Source of the DNA: Pseudomonadota bacterium
GTDB taxonomy: Bacteria; Desulfobacterota; Desulfobulbia; Desulfobulbales; JAGXFP01
Assembly (NCBI GenBank): GCA_030673265.1
Contig: DAOVJK010000057.1
Span: 1 to 13,106, forward strand
Length of the DNA stretch: 13,106 nucleotides
Direction: 5' to 3'
The notes below the pieces were generated by a model. The model was not told the DNA's origin. It saw only the letters and a list, made by a program, of their open reading frames with translations, and searched no databases. Positions 1-6,682 of this stretch are shown here, one piece after another. A program made the position numbers and the translations under genes. Position 1 is the stretch's first letter. Every line of letters begins with the position of its first letter.

Positions 1-277
1 CGGCTGGCCCGCAGGGTGAGTAGTTTCGAAGTCTGCACTATCTGAAAAACAAACCATGTATTCCGTTTGATACAAACAGTGACCTTGATATTCCACAGCA
101 TACCAAAGGTTTAACATCCAAGTACAACAAGTTAAAATGACTTTTCAAAAATACTCATGAAATATGCGGGCTAATCTTGAATCTACCCGATTGACATCCC
201 CAGCCAGCCACTCCTACCCGCAGTTAGCATCTTCCAGCGACTTCCAGACCAACCAACTTTGATCGGCCTGCGACAAT

Positions 278-311
278 ATGCCACATTATCAAAGATGTCA
301 CATCGTGGTAT
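278..311. repeat. Nested inverted repeats upstream of the receptor operon
   Basis: ATGCCAC (278-284) pairs with GTGGTAT (305-311), giving 7 pairs with one G-T. Inside it sits GATGT-C-ACATC (294-304), an 11-bp near-perfect palindrome abutting the outer right arm. It could be a regulator operator on DNA or a stem-loop in a longer leader RNA. It lies about 100 bases before the receptor start. No regulator family could be assigned from the sequence. Confidence 0.35.
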
Positions 312-350
312 CTTCAACAATAGAGAGGGGTGGTTCTAAATATAGTAAAA

Positions 351-378
351 TTGCCATTTGTCTGCAGCTTATTACAAA
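351..378 (+). promoter_or_regulatory. Possible sigma-70-type promoter for the receptor operon
   Basis: TTGCCA (351-356, 5 of 6 to TTGACA), a 16-nt spacer, then TACAAA (373-378, 4 of 6 to TATAAT). Transcription would start near 385, leaving a leader of about 25 nt before the GTG start at 410. A separate TATAGT at 341-346 lacks a good -35 partner. The match is modest, so this is a candidate only. Confidence 0.35.
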
Positions 379-396
379 TGATTGAAAAAAATAGAC

Positions 397-403
397 AAAG
401 GAG
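397..403 (+). promoter_or_regulatory. Ribosome binding site that fixes the receptor start at GTG 410
   Basis: AAAGGAG ends directly against the ATG at 404, leaving no spacer for that start. The in-frame GTG at 410 has a normal 6-nt spacer. Starting there also gives a clean signal peptide with Arg at position 2. Confidence 0.75.
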
Positions 404-409
404 ATGTGT

Positions 410-2536
410 GTGCGATATTTTTTGCTAGTTATGTCGATTATCCTAACACCCGCTTGGCTGAATGCGGCCGAATTACAAGAGACACTTGATGAAGTAGTGG
501 TGACGGCCTCACGGGTGGCAGAAAAAGTAAAAGAAGCACCGGTAACCATCAATGTCATTGATAATAAGGAAATTGAGAAAGTTAAATTTCGTAGCGCTAG
601 CGAAATTTTAACCAGGCTCCCAGGAGTTATTACACAAGACCTTTCGGGTGGCTCAGAACTTACTTCCATTAGGGTTCCGACAGGTTTTACCAATCCTTAT
701 ACAATTGTTTTGCTTGATGGTGTCCCAGTAAGCAGCTATGGCTCAGGCAGCGCCGGCCAGTTTTCCGAGATCAACAACGACAATATTGCCCGGGTTGAGG
801 TAATAAAAGGCCCAGCCTCCGCACTCTACGGCAGTAATGCCATCGGCGGGGTTATAAATATAATCAGTAAGGACCCCAGCCCAAAATCGCAAGTGAAGCT
901 CTGGAGTGAATACGGAAAAGGGGACATGCTGCGTTCCGGTGTCTCCGGCAGCGGCAGCGGGGAAAAAATGAGTTTCAACGTTGATGCCAACTATTTGGAT
1001 AGTGAGGGCTGGCGTGACAACTCCGCTTATGATCAAAAATCCAGCACCGTAAAATTGCAATTTCTGCCTAATAATGCATCTTTGATTGCGTTCAAAGTAG
1101 ACTATTTGACTTCAAATGTCGAAAGGCCCGGAACTTTATCTAAAGAAGATTTTGAGACTGACTGGCAACATAGCAAGTATGATATCACCTACAATGATAA
1201 AGAGAAGATTGCCCCCTCTCTCACCTACAATCACTTCTTCGACCAGGCTGAATTTAAGGCAACCTTGGCCCTGCGGGATATTGAGTCTGAGGGAATTCCT
1301 ACATATGGAATCAGGTATAGTCGGACAGGGTTCCCAGCTACATATTATCATTCTGGCAGATTTGACCAAAATGAAGATCAGGCAGCCAACTTACAGTTCC
1401 TATACAGCCATAGTTTCAATAAACAGAGCAGTAAAATCATAGTTGGCCTGGATGGTGAGCAAGGTACCAAAAAGGCAGACAAGACTCCAATAACCCCTAT
1501 TCTGCAAAACGCCGCATCTTCTGAAGACGATTACACCACTGGTGACAAGTATATCTCTTACACCTTGGGAACTATTGTGTATCCCATAACGACTCCTTAC
1601 GAGTCGATTGAAATTGACACCGAAATTTATGCTCCATTTATACAATATCAGTTCTCTCCGGTTGATAAAATGAAGATTACTGCTGGAGGCCGTTATGATT
1701 CAGCAAAGTATGATGTAGATGTTAAAATTGATGAAAGTGGGACAAAATCAAGCGGAGAACAAGAATTTACAGCGTTCAGCCCCAAGCTTGGAGCAACTTA
1801 CGATTTTACATCGAGGATAAACACCTATTTTTCATACTCTCAAGGCTTTGTGGTACCCACCACAAGTCAACTATTTACCGCAGGAGATGCATCTAACCCA
1901 AATCTGGAAGCCGAAGAAGCAGAAAACTATGAAATTGGTATGCGTAGTTCTTTCTTGGACAACAAATTAGGTTTGGATCTTGCGATTTATACCATGGATG
2001 TAACCAACAAGATCGTAAGTAGCGGTACTTCTTCTTGGAGCAGCGACCCTTATATAAACGCTGGAGAAACATCACAGGATGGTCTTGAGGCAACAGCGGT
2101 TATCATACCTTTAGATATGGTGAGGTTGACCTTAGCTTATTCCTTTGCTGAGAGTAAATACGATGTTTACTCGCTGGCCCAGCCTGAATACAACGGCAAA
2201 GATACGCCGATGTCCCCAAAACATCGATTAAATGCCCGCCTGGCCGTAATGCCTATAAAGGGCCTGGAAGTTGAGCTGGAGATGGATGAGGTCTCCACCC
2301 AGTATCATGACACTGCCAATGAATTTGAGTACTCCAGACCAACCCTCTTTCACTTGCGAACCACTTATGACAAGGAGCAGTACTCAGCATGGATTCATAT
2401 TAAAAACCTTACCGACCAGACTTACGCAACACGTATAGGTGGAAGTGGTACTGTGGAAGATTTATCGTTTCACCCCGGTGAGCCCCTTTCTGTTTTTGCC
2501 GGGCTGTCATACAAGTTCGGCGGTAGCAGTAATTAA
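410..2536 (+). CDS. TonB-dependent outer-membrane receptor
   Basis: Outer-membrane gated channel, 708 aa, that would take up a ligand using energy passed on by TonB. Residues 1-20 form a signal peptide ending near NAA. A TonB box follows (DEVVVTAS, about 27-34), then a plug domain from about 41 to 156 with the hallmark stretch RVEVIKGPASALYG and GGVINI. The rest is a beta-barrel typical of the family, ending in SVFAGLSYKFGGSSN, with the usual aromatic residue five positions before the end. Length and layout fit the family and I see no frameshift. It heads an operon that carries its own ExbB-ExbD-TonB set, so those are probably its partners. Its middle is noticeably AT-richer than the genes downstream, which may mean separate acquisition or fast divergence. 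The barrel resembles vitamin B12/siderophore/metal-type receptors in general, but the substrate cannot be named. I chose GTG 410 over ATG 404 because of the Shine-Dalgarno spacing. Confidence 0.93.
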   Translation: MRYFLLVMSIILTPAWLNAAELQETLDEVVVTASRVAEKVKEAPVTINVIDNKEIEKVKFRSASEILTRLPGVITQDLSGGSELTSIRVPTGFTNPYTIVLLDGVPVSSYGSGSAGQFSEINNDNIARVEVIKGPASALYGSNAIGGVINIISKDPSPKSQVKLWSEYGKGDMLRSGVSGSGSGEKMSFNVDANYLDSEGWRDNSAYDQKSSTVKLQFLPNNASLIAFKVDYLTSNVERPGTLSKEDFETDWQHSKYDITYNDKEKIAPSLTYNHFFDQAEFKATLALRDIESEGIPTYGIRYSRTGFPATYYHSGRFDQNEDQAANLQFLYSHSFNKQSSKIIVGLDGEQGTKKADKTPITPILQNAASSEDDYTTGDKYISYTLGTIVYPITTPYESIEIDTEIYAPFIQYQFSPVDKMKITAGGRYDSAKYDVDVKIDESGTKSSGEQEFTAFSPKLGATYDFTSRINTYFSYSQGFVVPTTSQLFTAGDASNPNLEAEEAENYEIGMRSSFLDNKLGLDLAIYTMDVTNKIVSSGTSSWSSDPYINAGETSQDGLEATAVIIPLDMVRLTLAYSFAESKYDVYSLAQPEYNGKDTPMSPKHRLNARLAVMPIKGLEVELEMDEVSTQYHDTANEFEYSRPTLFHLRTTYDKEQYSAWIHIKNLTDQTYATRIGGSGTVEDLSFHPGEPLSVFAGLSYKFGGSSN

Positions 2537-2547
2537 TGGATGAAGTA

Positions 2548-2552
2548 CGGAG
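2548..2552 (+). promoter_or_regulatory. Ribosome binding site supporting the start at 2560
   Basis: CGGAG lies 7 nt before ATG 2560. The alternative in-frame ATG at 2536 overlaps the receptor stop codon and has no clear Shine-Dalgarno. Starting at 2560 also places Lys-Arg right at the front of the signal peptide. Confidence 0.6.
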
Positions 2553-2559
2553 TCAAAAG

Positions 2560-3468
2560 ATGAAGAGACATATATCGCCCTGTTGCCTGGCTCTGGCAGC
2601 TGCCCTGATATTGACCATGTCGTCTAGCTCAGCCTTGGCCACGGTTATAGCACCATTGCGCCTTTCTCCCGCTCCTGTGCTGAATGCGGAAGACTGCGAG
2701 GAACACCCGGGCCAACCGGTCAAGGCCTCGGCCAAACGGGGCCGAAACGGAAAACCGAGCGGGAAGCCAGACCAACAACCGGCCCTGGAATCGGAACATC
2801 GTCCCCAGCCGGTTCGAACCTATTATTTTAACGAGCATCGACGCCTTGCCGAGATAGAAGCCTTTGTCCGCCGCCCGGACGGCACGATTACCCAGCCGAC
2901 CCTGCAGTTGGGGGTCAACCCGAAGCTTTCTTTTCCGACACCTTTTGGAGAGGGTCCCGGTCATGGGGCCAATAATGTTTACCTGCTTGAGCAGGGCGTG
3001 GAAGACCAGATCCTGGTGGTTCGCATCGCGCAGTGGATAACCATGCACCATAGCTGCGGTTGGGGCCATGAACATAAATTCAACCCGGAGCGGACCACCC
3101 CCCAGGCCCTGAACACTCTACCCCTGGAGATCGTCATCGATGATCTCTGGGACCCAAATTTCCACGCCAAAGTAACCACCGGCCAAGAGCTGACCATTAC
3201 CGTCCTGAACTATGGCAAACCATTATCTGGAGCCAAGGTCCAGGTCCAGAGCGAACAGAAGTGGGTCAAGGAGGTAATCACCGGTAAAGACGGCACCGCC
3301 ACCCTGCAGTTGATCAGAGACTATTACCCGACCAAGTGGAGTGATTTCCACCGGAGCCGCCGTGGAGAATTCCTGGTGACCGCCTCCTATGAGGCCGCAG
3401 AGCAGGGAATGTTCCGGGACCATAAATATCAGCGGGTCCAGTACCTGACCACCCTGCCTTGGCAATAG
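2560..3468 (+). CDS. Exported His/Cys-containing DUF4198-like protein (interrupted by in-frame UAG)
   Basis: Secreted protein of 302 aa up to the first stop. Residues 1-27 are a signal peptide (MKRH, hydrophobic core, cleavage near ALA). A low-complexity Lys/Arg/Pro-rich linker (about 45-85) follows. The folded part carries a His/Cys cluster at 163-173 (MHHSCGWGHEHKF) that could bind metal, then an Ig-like stretch at about 190-300 with KVTTGQELTITVLNYGKPLSGAKV and GKDGTATL. This resembles DUF4198/NikK-like periplasmic proteins, which are known beside metal transporters and TonB receptors; the assignment is by pattern and only moderately sure. The product would be periplasmic. The frame continues without a shift after UAG 3466-3468 for 46 codons encoding a membrane anchor, so the intended product may be 349 aa. 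An alternative start at ATG 2536 adds 8 residues and overlaps the receptor stop by one base. Confidence 0.75.
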   Translation: MKRHISPCCLALAAALILTMSSSSALATVIAPLRLSPAPVLNAEDCEEHPGQPVKASAKRGRNGKPSGKPDQQPALESEHRPQPVRTYYFNEHRRLAEIEAFVRRPDGTITQPTLQLGVNPKLSFPTPFGEGPGHGANNVYLLEQGVEDQILVVRIAQWITMHHSCGWGHEHKFNPERTTPQALNTLPLEIVIDDLWDPNFHAKVTTGQELTITVLNYGKPLSGAKVQVQSEQKWVKEVITGKDGTATLQLIRDYYPTKWSDFHRSRRGEFLVTASYEAAEQGMFRDHKYQRVQYLTTLPWQ

Positions 3469-3609
3469 TCCCCGGCCCGGGCTGACTATTCATCCTATAG
3501 CCTGGGCTTGATCATCACCTTGCTCGGCTTCACCCTCACCGGTGGCGGGGTCTACTTCTACCGGGAAAGGCGCAAAAAACCCTACCGGGGGATTTCCCTT
3601 GAAGGATAG
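3466..3609 (+). other. In-frame UAG followed by 46-codon transmembrane anchor extension
   Basis: UAG at 3466-3468 is followed in the same frame by 46 sense codons and a second UAG at 3607-3609. The translated tail has a hydrophobic helix (SLGLIITLLGFTLTGGGVYF) followed at once by YRERRKK, the normal layout of a C-terminal membrane anchor with its positive side in the cytoplasm. The second stop lies 4 nt before the next gene, as expected in this compact operon, whereas stopping at 3468 would leave a 145-nt gap. The tail therefore was, or still is, part of the protein. Options are readthrough or pyrrolysine insertion, a recent nonsense mutation (for example CAG to TAG), or a sequence error. UAG is also used as an ordinary stop for the genes ending at 13077 and 11046. 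Confidence 0.8.
3601..3606 (+). promoter_or_regulatory. Ribosome binding site for the NapH-like gene at 3614
   Basis: GAAGGA sits 7 nt before ATG 3614 and decides this start over the in-frame GTG at 3542. The latter would place the N-terminus inside the anchor-coding tail of the preceding gene and adds a Gly/Thr-rich, non-conserved leader. Confidence 0.7.
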
Positions 3610-3613
3610 CGTC

Positions 3614-4600
3614 ATGGGCAATTTTCGCAAAGCAATCAACCACGCCAATATAAGCCGTTTTCGCTTATATCTGCAGGCGGCCTCATTTGTCCTCCTGATC
3701 TACGGCGGCTATCTGGCCATCAACATCGGTGACCAGCTCCCGACCTTTGGCTGTATCTTTTCCGATCTTCGTGGTGGCTCCTGCTATCTCTACGGTTTTC
3801 AGCATCAGATGGGTAGCCCCTGGAGTAGTTACCTGTCCGGGCGCGGGATTGGCATGCTCGTCGGCCTTCTGACTTTTATTGGCTTTTTCATCGTCTTCAA
3901 CAAGGCCTGGTGCGGATTCATCTGCCCCCTGGGTACCATCCAGGACTGGCTCACCGGTCTCCGCCGCAAGTTCGGGATCAGGTACAGCAACTATTCAGAG
4001 CCGGTCTTTCAAAGACTGAGCAAAATAAAATATATCCTCCTGGCCCTGTTGATTCTGATTCCCATGGCTATCGGCAACTCATTTTTCGGCCTGCCCAAAC
4101 TGGACCATGATTTCGGCATCCCCTTTTGCATGATCTGCCCGGGCCGCACAGTCTTCCCTCTGTTCAGCGGCGACTTTTCGCAATTGGCCCTTGATATGAG
4201 CTCCATAACCAAGATGGTTTTCACCACCCTGGGCCTGCTGATAACCGGGCTCTTTCTGGCCGGGTCCTTTATCAAAAAACGCTTTTTCTGTCTGTTCTGT
4301 CCCATGAGCGCCTTTCATTACATCTTTGCCAAGGCGGCTCTGCTGCGGCTCAGTAAGGACGGCTCCAAATGCACCCGCTGCGGCAACTGCTATCGGGCCT
4401 GCGATGTCGGCATCAGAGCTATTGCCGATGATCTGGACCATAAAAATATCGTCAAGGATGATTGCATGATGTGTTTCAAATGTGTGGAGATGTGCCCGGA
4501 AGAGGGTTGCCTGGAGGTCAAATTCCTGGGTTTACCGATTTATGAATCCACGGAAGAGGGATTTTTTAAGCGCATGCAGAGGCTTAACAATGCAAAGTGA
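3614..4600 (+). CDS. NapH/NosR/CcoG-like membrane polyferredoxin, two 4Fe-4S motifs
   Basis: Integral inner-membrane electron carrier of 328 aa. Membrane segments lie at about 18-37, 79-96, 139-158 and 201-219. Membrane-proximal Cys motifs typical of the family are C100-x3-C104-P, C172-xx-C175-P and C226-xx-C229-P. The C-terminal domain has two classic ferredoxin motifs: C253-xx-C256-xx-C259-x3-C263 and C284-xx-C287-xx-C290-x3-C294-P. The first loop also holds Cys47 and Cys57, likely on the periplasmic side. Known relatives pass electrons between quinol or soluble carriers and periplasmic or cytoplasmic partners. Here no nitrate or nitrous-oxide reductase is present. The neighbours are an exported metal-site protein and an ATP-driven reductase pair, so it probably feeds or drains electrons for that module. 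It overlaps the next gene by 11 nt, suggesting translational coupling. The exact family branch is uncertain. Confidence 0.88.
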   Translation: MGNFRKAINHANISRFRLYLQAASFVLLIYGGYLAINIGDQLPTFGCIFSDLRGGSCYLYGFQHQMGSPWSSYLSGRGIGMLVGLLTFIGFFIVFNKAWCGFICPLGTIQDWLTGLRRKFGIRYSNYSEPVFQRLSKIKYILLALLILIPMAIGNSFFGLPKLDHDFGIPFCMICPGRTVFPLFSGDFSQLALDMSSITKMVFTTLGLLITGLFLAGSFIKKRFFCLFCPMSAFHYIFAKAALLRLSKDGSKCTRCGNCYRACDVGIRAIADDLDHKNIVKDDCMMCFKCVEMCPEEGCLEVKFLGLPIYESTEEGFFKRMQRLNNAK

Positions 4601-5867
4601 TGTAGATAAACGATTTACCAGAATGCAAAAGGCCACCGGGCTCCACCTGGCCATGGAGGCAGAGGAAACTCTGCAACGACTCAAGGAGTTCCCGGACAAC
4701 CCCGAGCCCATGGCCTATTTTTACGACCTTTTCCATAATCTTTATAAAAACGGCCACACGCTGCCGACTGACAAAAAAATCATCGGCACCATGTGTCTGC
4801 AGGTGCCGGACGAACTGATCTACGCGGCTGGGGCGGTACCCATGCGGATGTGCAGCGGCGCCTATGCCTACGATCAGGTGGGGGCTGAGTTCATGCCGGC
4901 CAAATCATGCCCGGTGGTTAAAGCCACCACCGGGATGCTCCATGTCAATCAGACCTTGTGGGGCGAGTCCGTAGCCTCAGTGGTAGTGCCCACTACCTGT
5001 GATCAAAAGAAGAAATGCGCTGAAATGCTGAAAGATATGGGTTACCCGGTCTACATTTTGGAGATGCCCTCGGCTAAAGACAGCGATGCGGCCAGGTTCT
5101 ACTGGCAGGAATCGGTCAAGAAATTCGCCCTTGATCTGCAGCAGATAACCGGCACCAAAATTACTTCCGCCAAACTCCAGGCCGTAATAACTGACATGGC
5201 AGAAAGTTCCCGCCTGTTCCGCAAGCTTAACGACCTGCGCAAAGCAAAAACACCGCTGATCTTCGGCAAAGATATTTTCCTGGTGACCAGCGCTTATTTT
5301 ATCGATGACCTGACCAGCTGGCAGCAGGCAGTGCGCAAACTCATTGAGGACCTGGAAGAACGTCACAAGAATGATATTGCCATCAGTAACCGCCAGGCTC
5401 CCCGGCTTCTGCTAACCGGCTCCCCCCCAATTTTCCCCAATCTTAAGGTGCCGATCCTGGTCGAGCAGGCTGGCGGAATTATCGTGGCCGACGAGGTCTG
5501 TTCATCAAACCGGCTGCTCTACGATACCGTGGCCTATGACGAAACCAATCTCAACGACATGGTGCCGGCCCTGGCCGACCGCTACCTCAAACCCTGTACC
5601 TGCCCCTGTCTCACCCCAAATACCGATCGCAACCGGAAACTTGAGGAAATGATAAAAAGCCATGAGGTCGAAGGTGTTGTCTATCAGGCCTTTTCCGGAT
5701 GTCTGCCCTACGAGATGGAACAGAAGCAGATCAGTAACACCCTGGATGAGGTCGGGGTGCCGATGCTCTACCTGGAAACCGACTACAGCAACGAGGACCT
5801 TGGACAGCTCTCAACCAGAATTGAAGCCTTTATCGAATCGATCAAGGCCCGAAGGAGGAAAAAATAA
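4590..5867 (+). CDS. HgdB-like double-cubane iron-sulfur protein (2-hydroxyacyl-CoA dehydratase superfamily)
   Basis: Cytoplasmic iron-sulfur protein of 425 aa in the HgdB/BcrB/YjiM superfamily. Characterised members are either 2-hydroxyacyl-CoA dehydratase subunits or double-cubane cluster proteins (DCCP), which carry an [8Fe-9S] cluster and reduce small molecules with ATP-energised electrons. Ten cysteines are visible: 69, 88, 107 (KSCPVVK), 137 and 143 (PTTCDQKKKC), 304, 336, 338, 340 (KPCTCPC) and 371 (FSGCLPYEME). Only one such subunit is encoded, next to one activator, as in DCCP pairs; true dehydratases normally have two different subunits, and no CoA-transferase or acyl-CoA gene is nearby. 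I therefore favour the DCCP type, by inference. The start at 4590 overlaps the previous gene; an upstream in-frame ATG at 4482 would lie deep inside that gene. The C-terminus is basic (RRRKK), and a very strong Shine-Dalgarno for the next gene overlaps it. Confidence 0.88.
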   Translation: MQSDVDKRFTRMQKATGLHLAMEAEETLQRLKEFPDNPEPMAYFYDLFHNLYKNGHTLPTDKKIIGTMCLQVPDELIYAAGAVPMRMCSGAYAYDQVGAEFMPAKSCPVVKATTGMLHVNQTLWGESVASVVVPTTCDQKKKCAEMLKDMGYPVYILEMPSAKDSDAARFYWQESVKKFALDLQQITGTKITSAKLQAVITDMAESSRLFRKLNDLRKAKTPLIFGKDIFLVTSAYFIDDLTSWQQAVRKLIEDLEERHKNDIAISNRQAPRLLLTGSPPIFPNLKVPILVEQAGGIIVADEVCSSNRLLYDTVAYDETNLNDMVPALADRYLKPCTCPCLTPNTDRNRKLEEMIKSHEVEGVVYQAFSGCLPYEMEQKQISNTLDEVGVPMLYLETDYSNEDLGQLSTRIEAFIESIKARRRKK

Positions 5868-6682
5868 TGGACTATTTTGCCGGCATCGATATCGGCTCCA
5901 CTACTATCAAGATCGTCTTAACCGACAGCGAAGACCGGATCATCGGCCAGCACTGCCAGCCAACCGGCTGTCATTTCCATAAAAACACCCTGGCCGCCTT
6001 TGAGGGTCTTCTGGCCCGGGAAAAGATCGCGCGGAAAGAAGTGGCCTATATTTTTTCTACCGGCTATGGCCGCAAGCTTTTTAAAGAGGCGGATGAGTCG
6101 ATCAGTGAAATCTCCGCCAATGCCATGGGCGCCAATAAGGCGGCAGAAAAATTCGGTAAGGTCAAGACCATTATCAATATTGGTGGTCAGGACCTCAAGG
6201 TCATTGGCCTCGATGAAGACGGCCATGTTAAAAATTTTACCATGAACGATAAATGCGCCGCCGGCACCGGCCGGTTTCTGGAAATGACCGCCCGCAACCT
6301 GGAAATGGATGTGGCGGAACTGGGGGCTTGTCACAAGCAGGCCAAGGGAGTGCCGCTGACCATTAACAGCACCTGCACAGTCTTTGCCGAATCGGAGATC
6401 ATCAGTCTGCTGGCCAACGGTAATGGCAAAGAAGAACTGGTGGCCGGCATTCATTATTCCATCGCTCGGCGGATTAGCCGTCTGGCGAAGAGGGTCGGCA
6501 TTGAAGATATGGTGTTTTTTGACGGCGGCCCGGCCCTCAATGAAGGATTGATTGAGGCCCTGGAGACCGAGTTGATGCACAAGATTGTGGTCCCGGAATT
6601 TCCGCAGATGACCACGGCCTTGGGCGCGGCCCTGATTGCCCGGGAGACCTTCTATTATCTTGAGGATGTTGCCAATGGCTGA
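5867..6682 (+). CDS. ATP-dependent activator of the double-cubane protein (HgdC/BadF/BcrA/YjiL family)
   Basis: ASKHA-fold ATPase of 271 aa that forms a homodimer holding one [4Fe-4S] cluster. In known members, ATP hydrolysis drives a single electron to very low potential into the HgdB-type partner. Visible signs are the phosphate loop GIDIGSTT (6-13), INIGGQD (103-109), the cluster ligand Cys130 in KCAAGTG, the second ligand Cys170 in STCTVFAESE, and the adenosine-site region DGGPALN (219-225). Length matches the family. The start overlaps the HgdB-like stop by one base (TAATG), with AAGGAGG at 5852-5858 giving a strong ribosome binding site, so the two are made together. It has one activator domain only, unlike the long fused activases. 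Confidence 0.94.
   Translation: MDYFAGIDIGSTTIKIVLTDSEDRIIGQHCQPTGCHFHKNTLAAFEGLLAREKIARKEVAYIFSTGYGRKLFKEADESISEISANAMGANKAAEKFGKVKTIINIGGQDLKVIGLDEDGHVKNFTMNDKCAAGTGRFLEMTARNLEMDVAELGACHKQAKGVPLTINSTCTVFAESEIISLLANGNGKEELVAGIHYSIARRISRLAKRVGIEDMVFFDGGPALNEGLIEALETELMHKIVVPEFPQMTTALGAALIARETFYYLEDVANG

Larger units (their letters stand above)
1..396. other. AT-rich leader / intergenic region without a supported gene
   Basis: I see no gene I can support here. The stretch is AT-richer than the housekeeping half of the window. It holds a 13-bp inverted repeat at 65-77 (GTTTG-ATA-CAAAC), nested inverted repeats at 278-311, and a possible promoter just before the receptor gene. I looked for a cobalamin-type or other familiar riboswitch motif and did not recognise one. 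A short frame open to the left edge exists on the minus strand (117 to 1), but it has no ribosome binding site and is not supported. Confidence 0.5.

Noticed and set aside
1..45. Possible tail of an upstream plus-strand gene ending in TGA at 43-45
   Set aside because: Only 14 codons with no recognisable family feature.
1..117. Minus-strand open frame of 39 codons from an ATG at 117 running off the left edge
   Set aside because: No ribosome binding site, unusual composition, no recognisable motif, and a frame of this length is common by chance. More sequence to the left would decide.
1..403. Cobalamin riboswitch ahead of the TonB-dependent receptor
   Set aside because: I looked for the B12-box type conserved core and did not find it on the plus strand.
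3542..3613. GTG at 3542 as start of the NapH-like gene
   Set aside because: It overlaps the anchor-coding frame of the previous gene, has no Shine-Dalgarno, and the added residues look non-conserved; ATG 3614 has GAAGGA at good spacing.
4590..6682. Reading the HgdB-like/activator pair as a fermentative 2-hydroxyacyl-CoA dehydratase
   Set aside because: Only one large subunit is present and no CoA-transferase, dehydrogenase or acyl-CoA gene is nearby; the context is envelope uptake and electron transfer.
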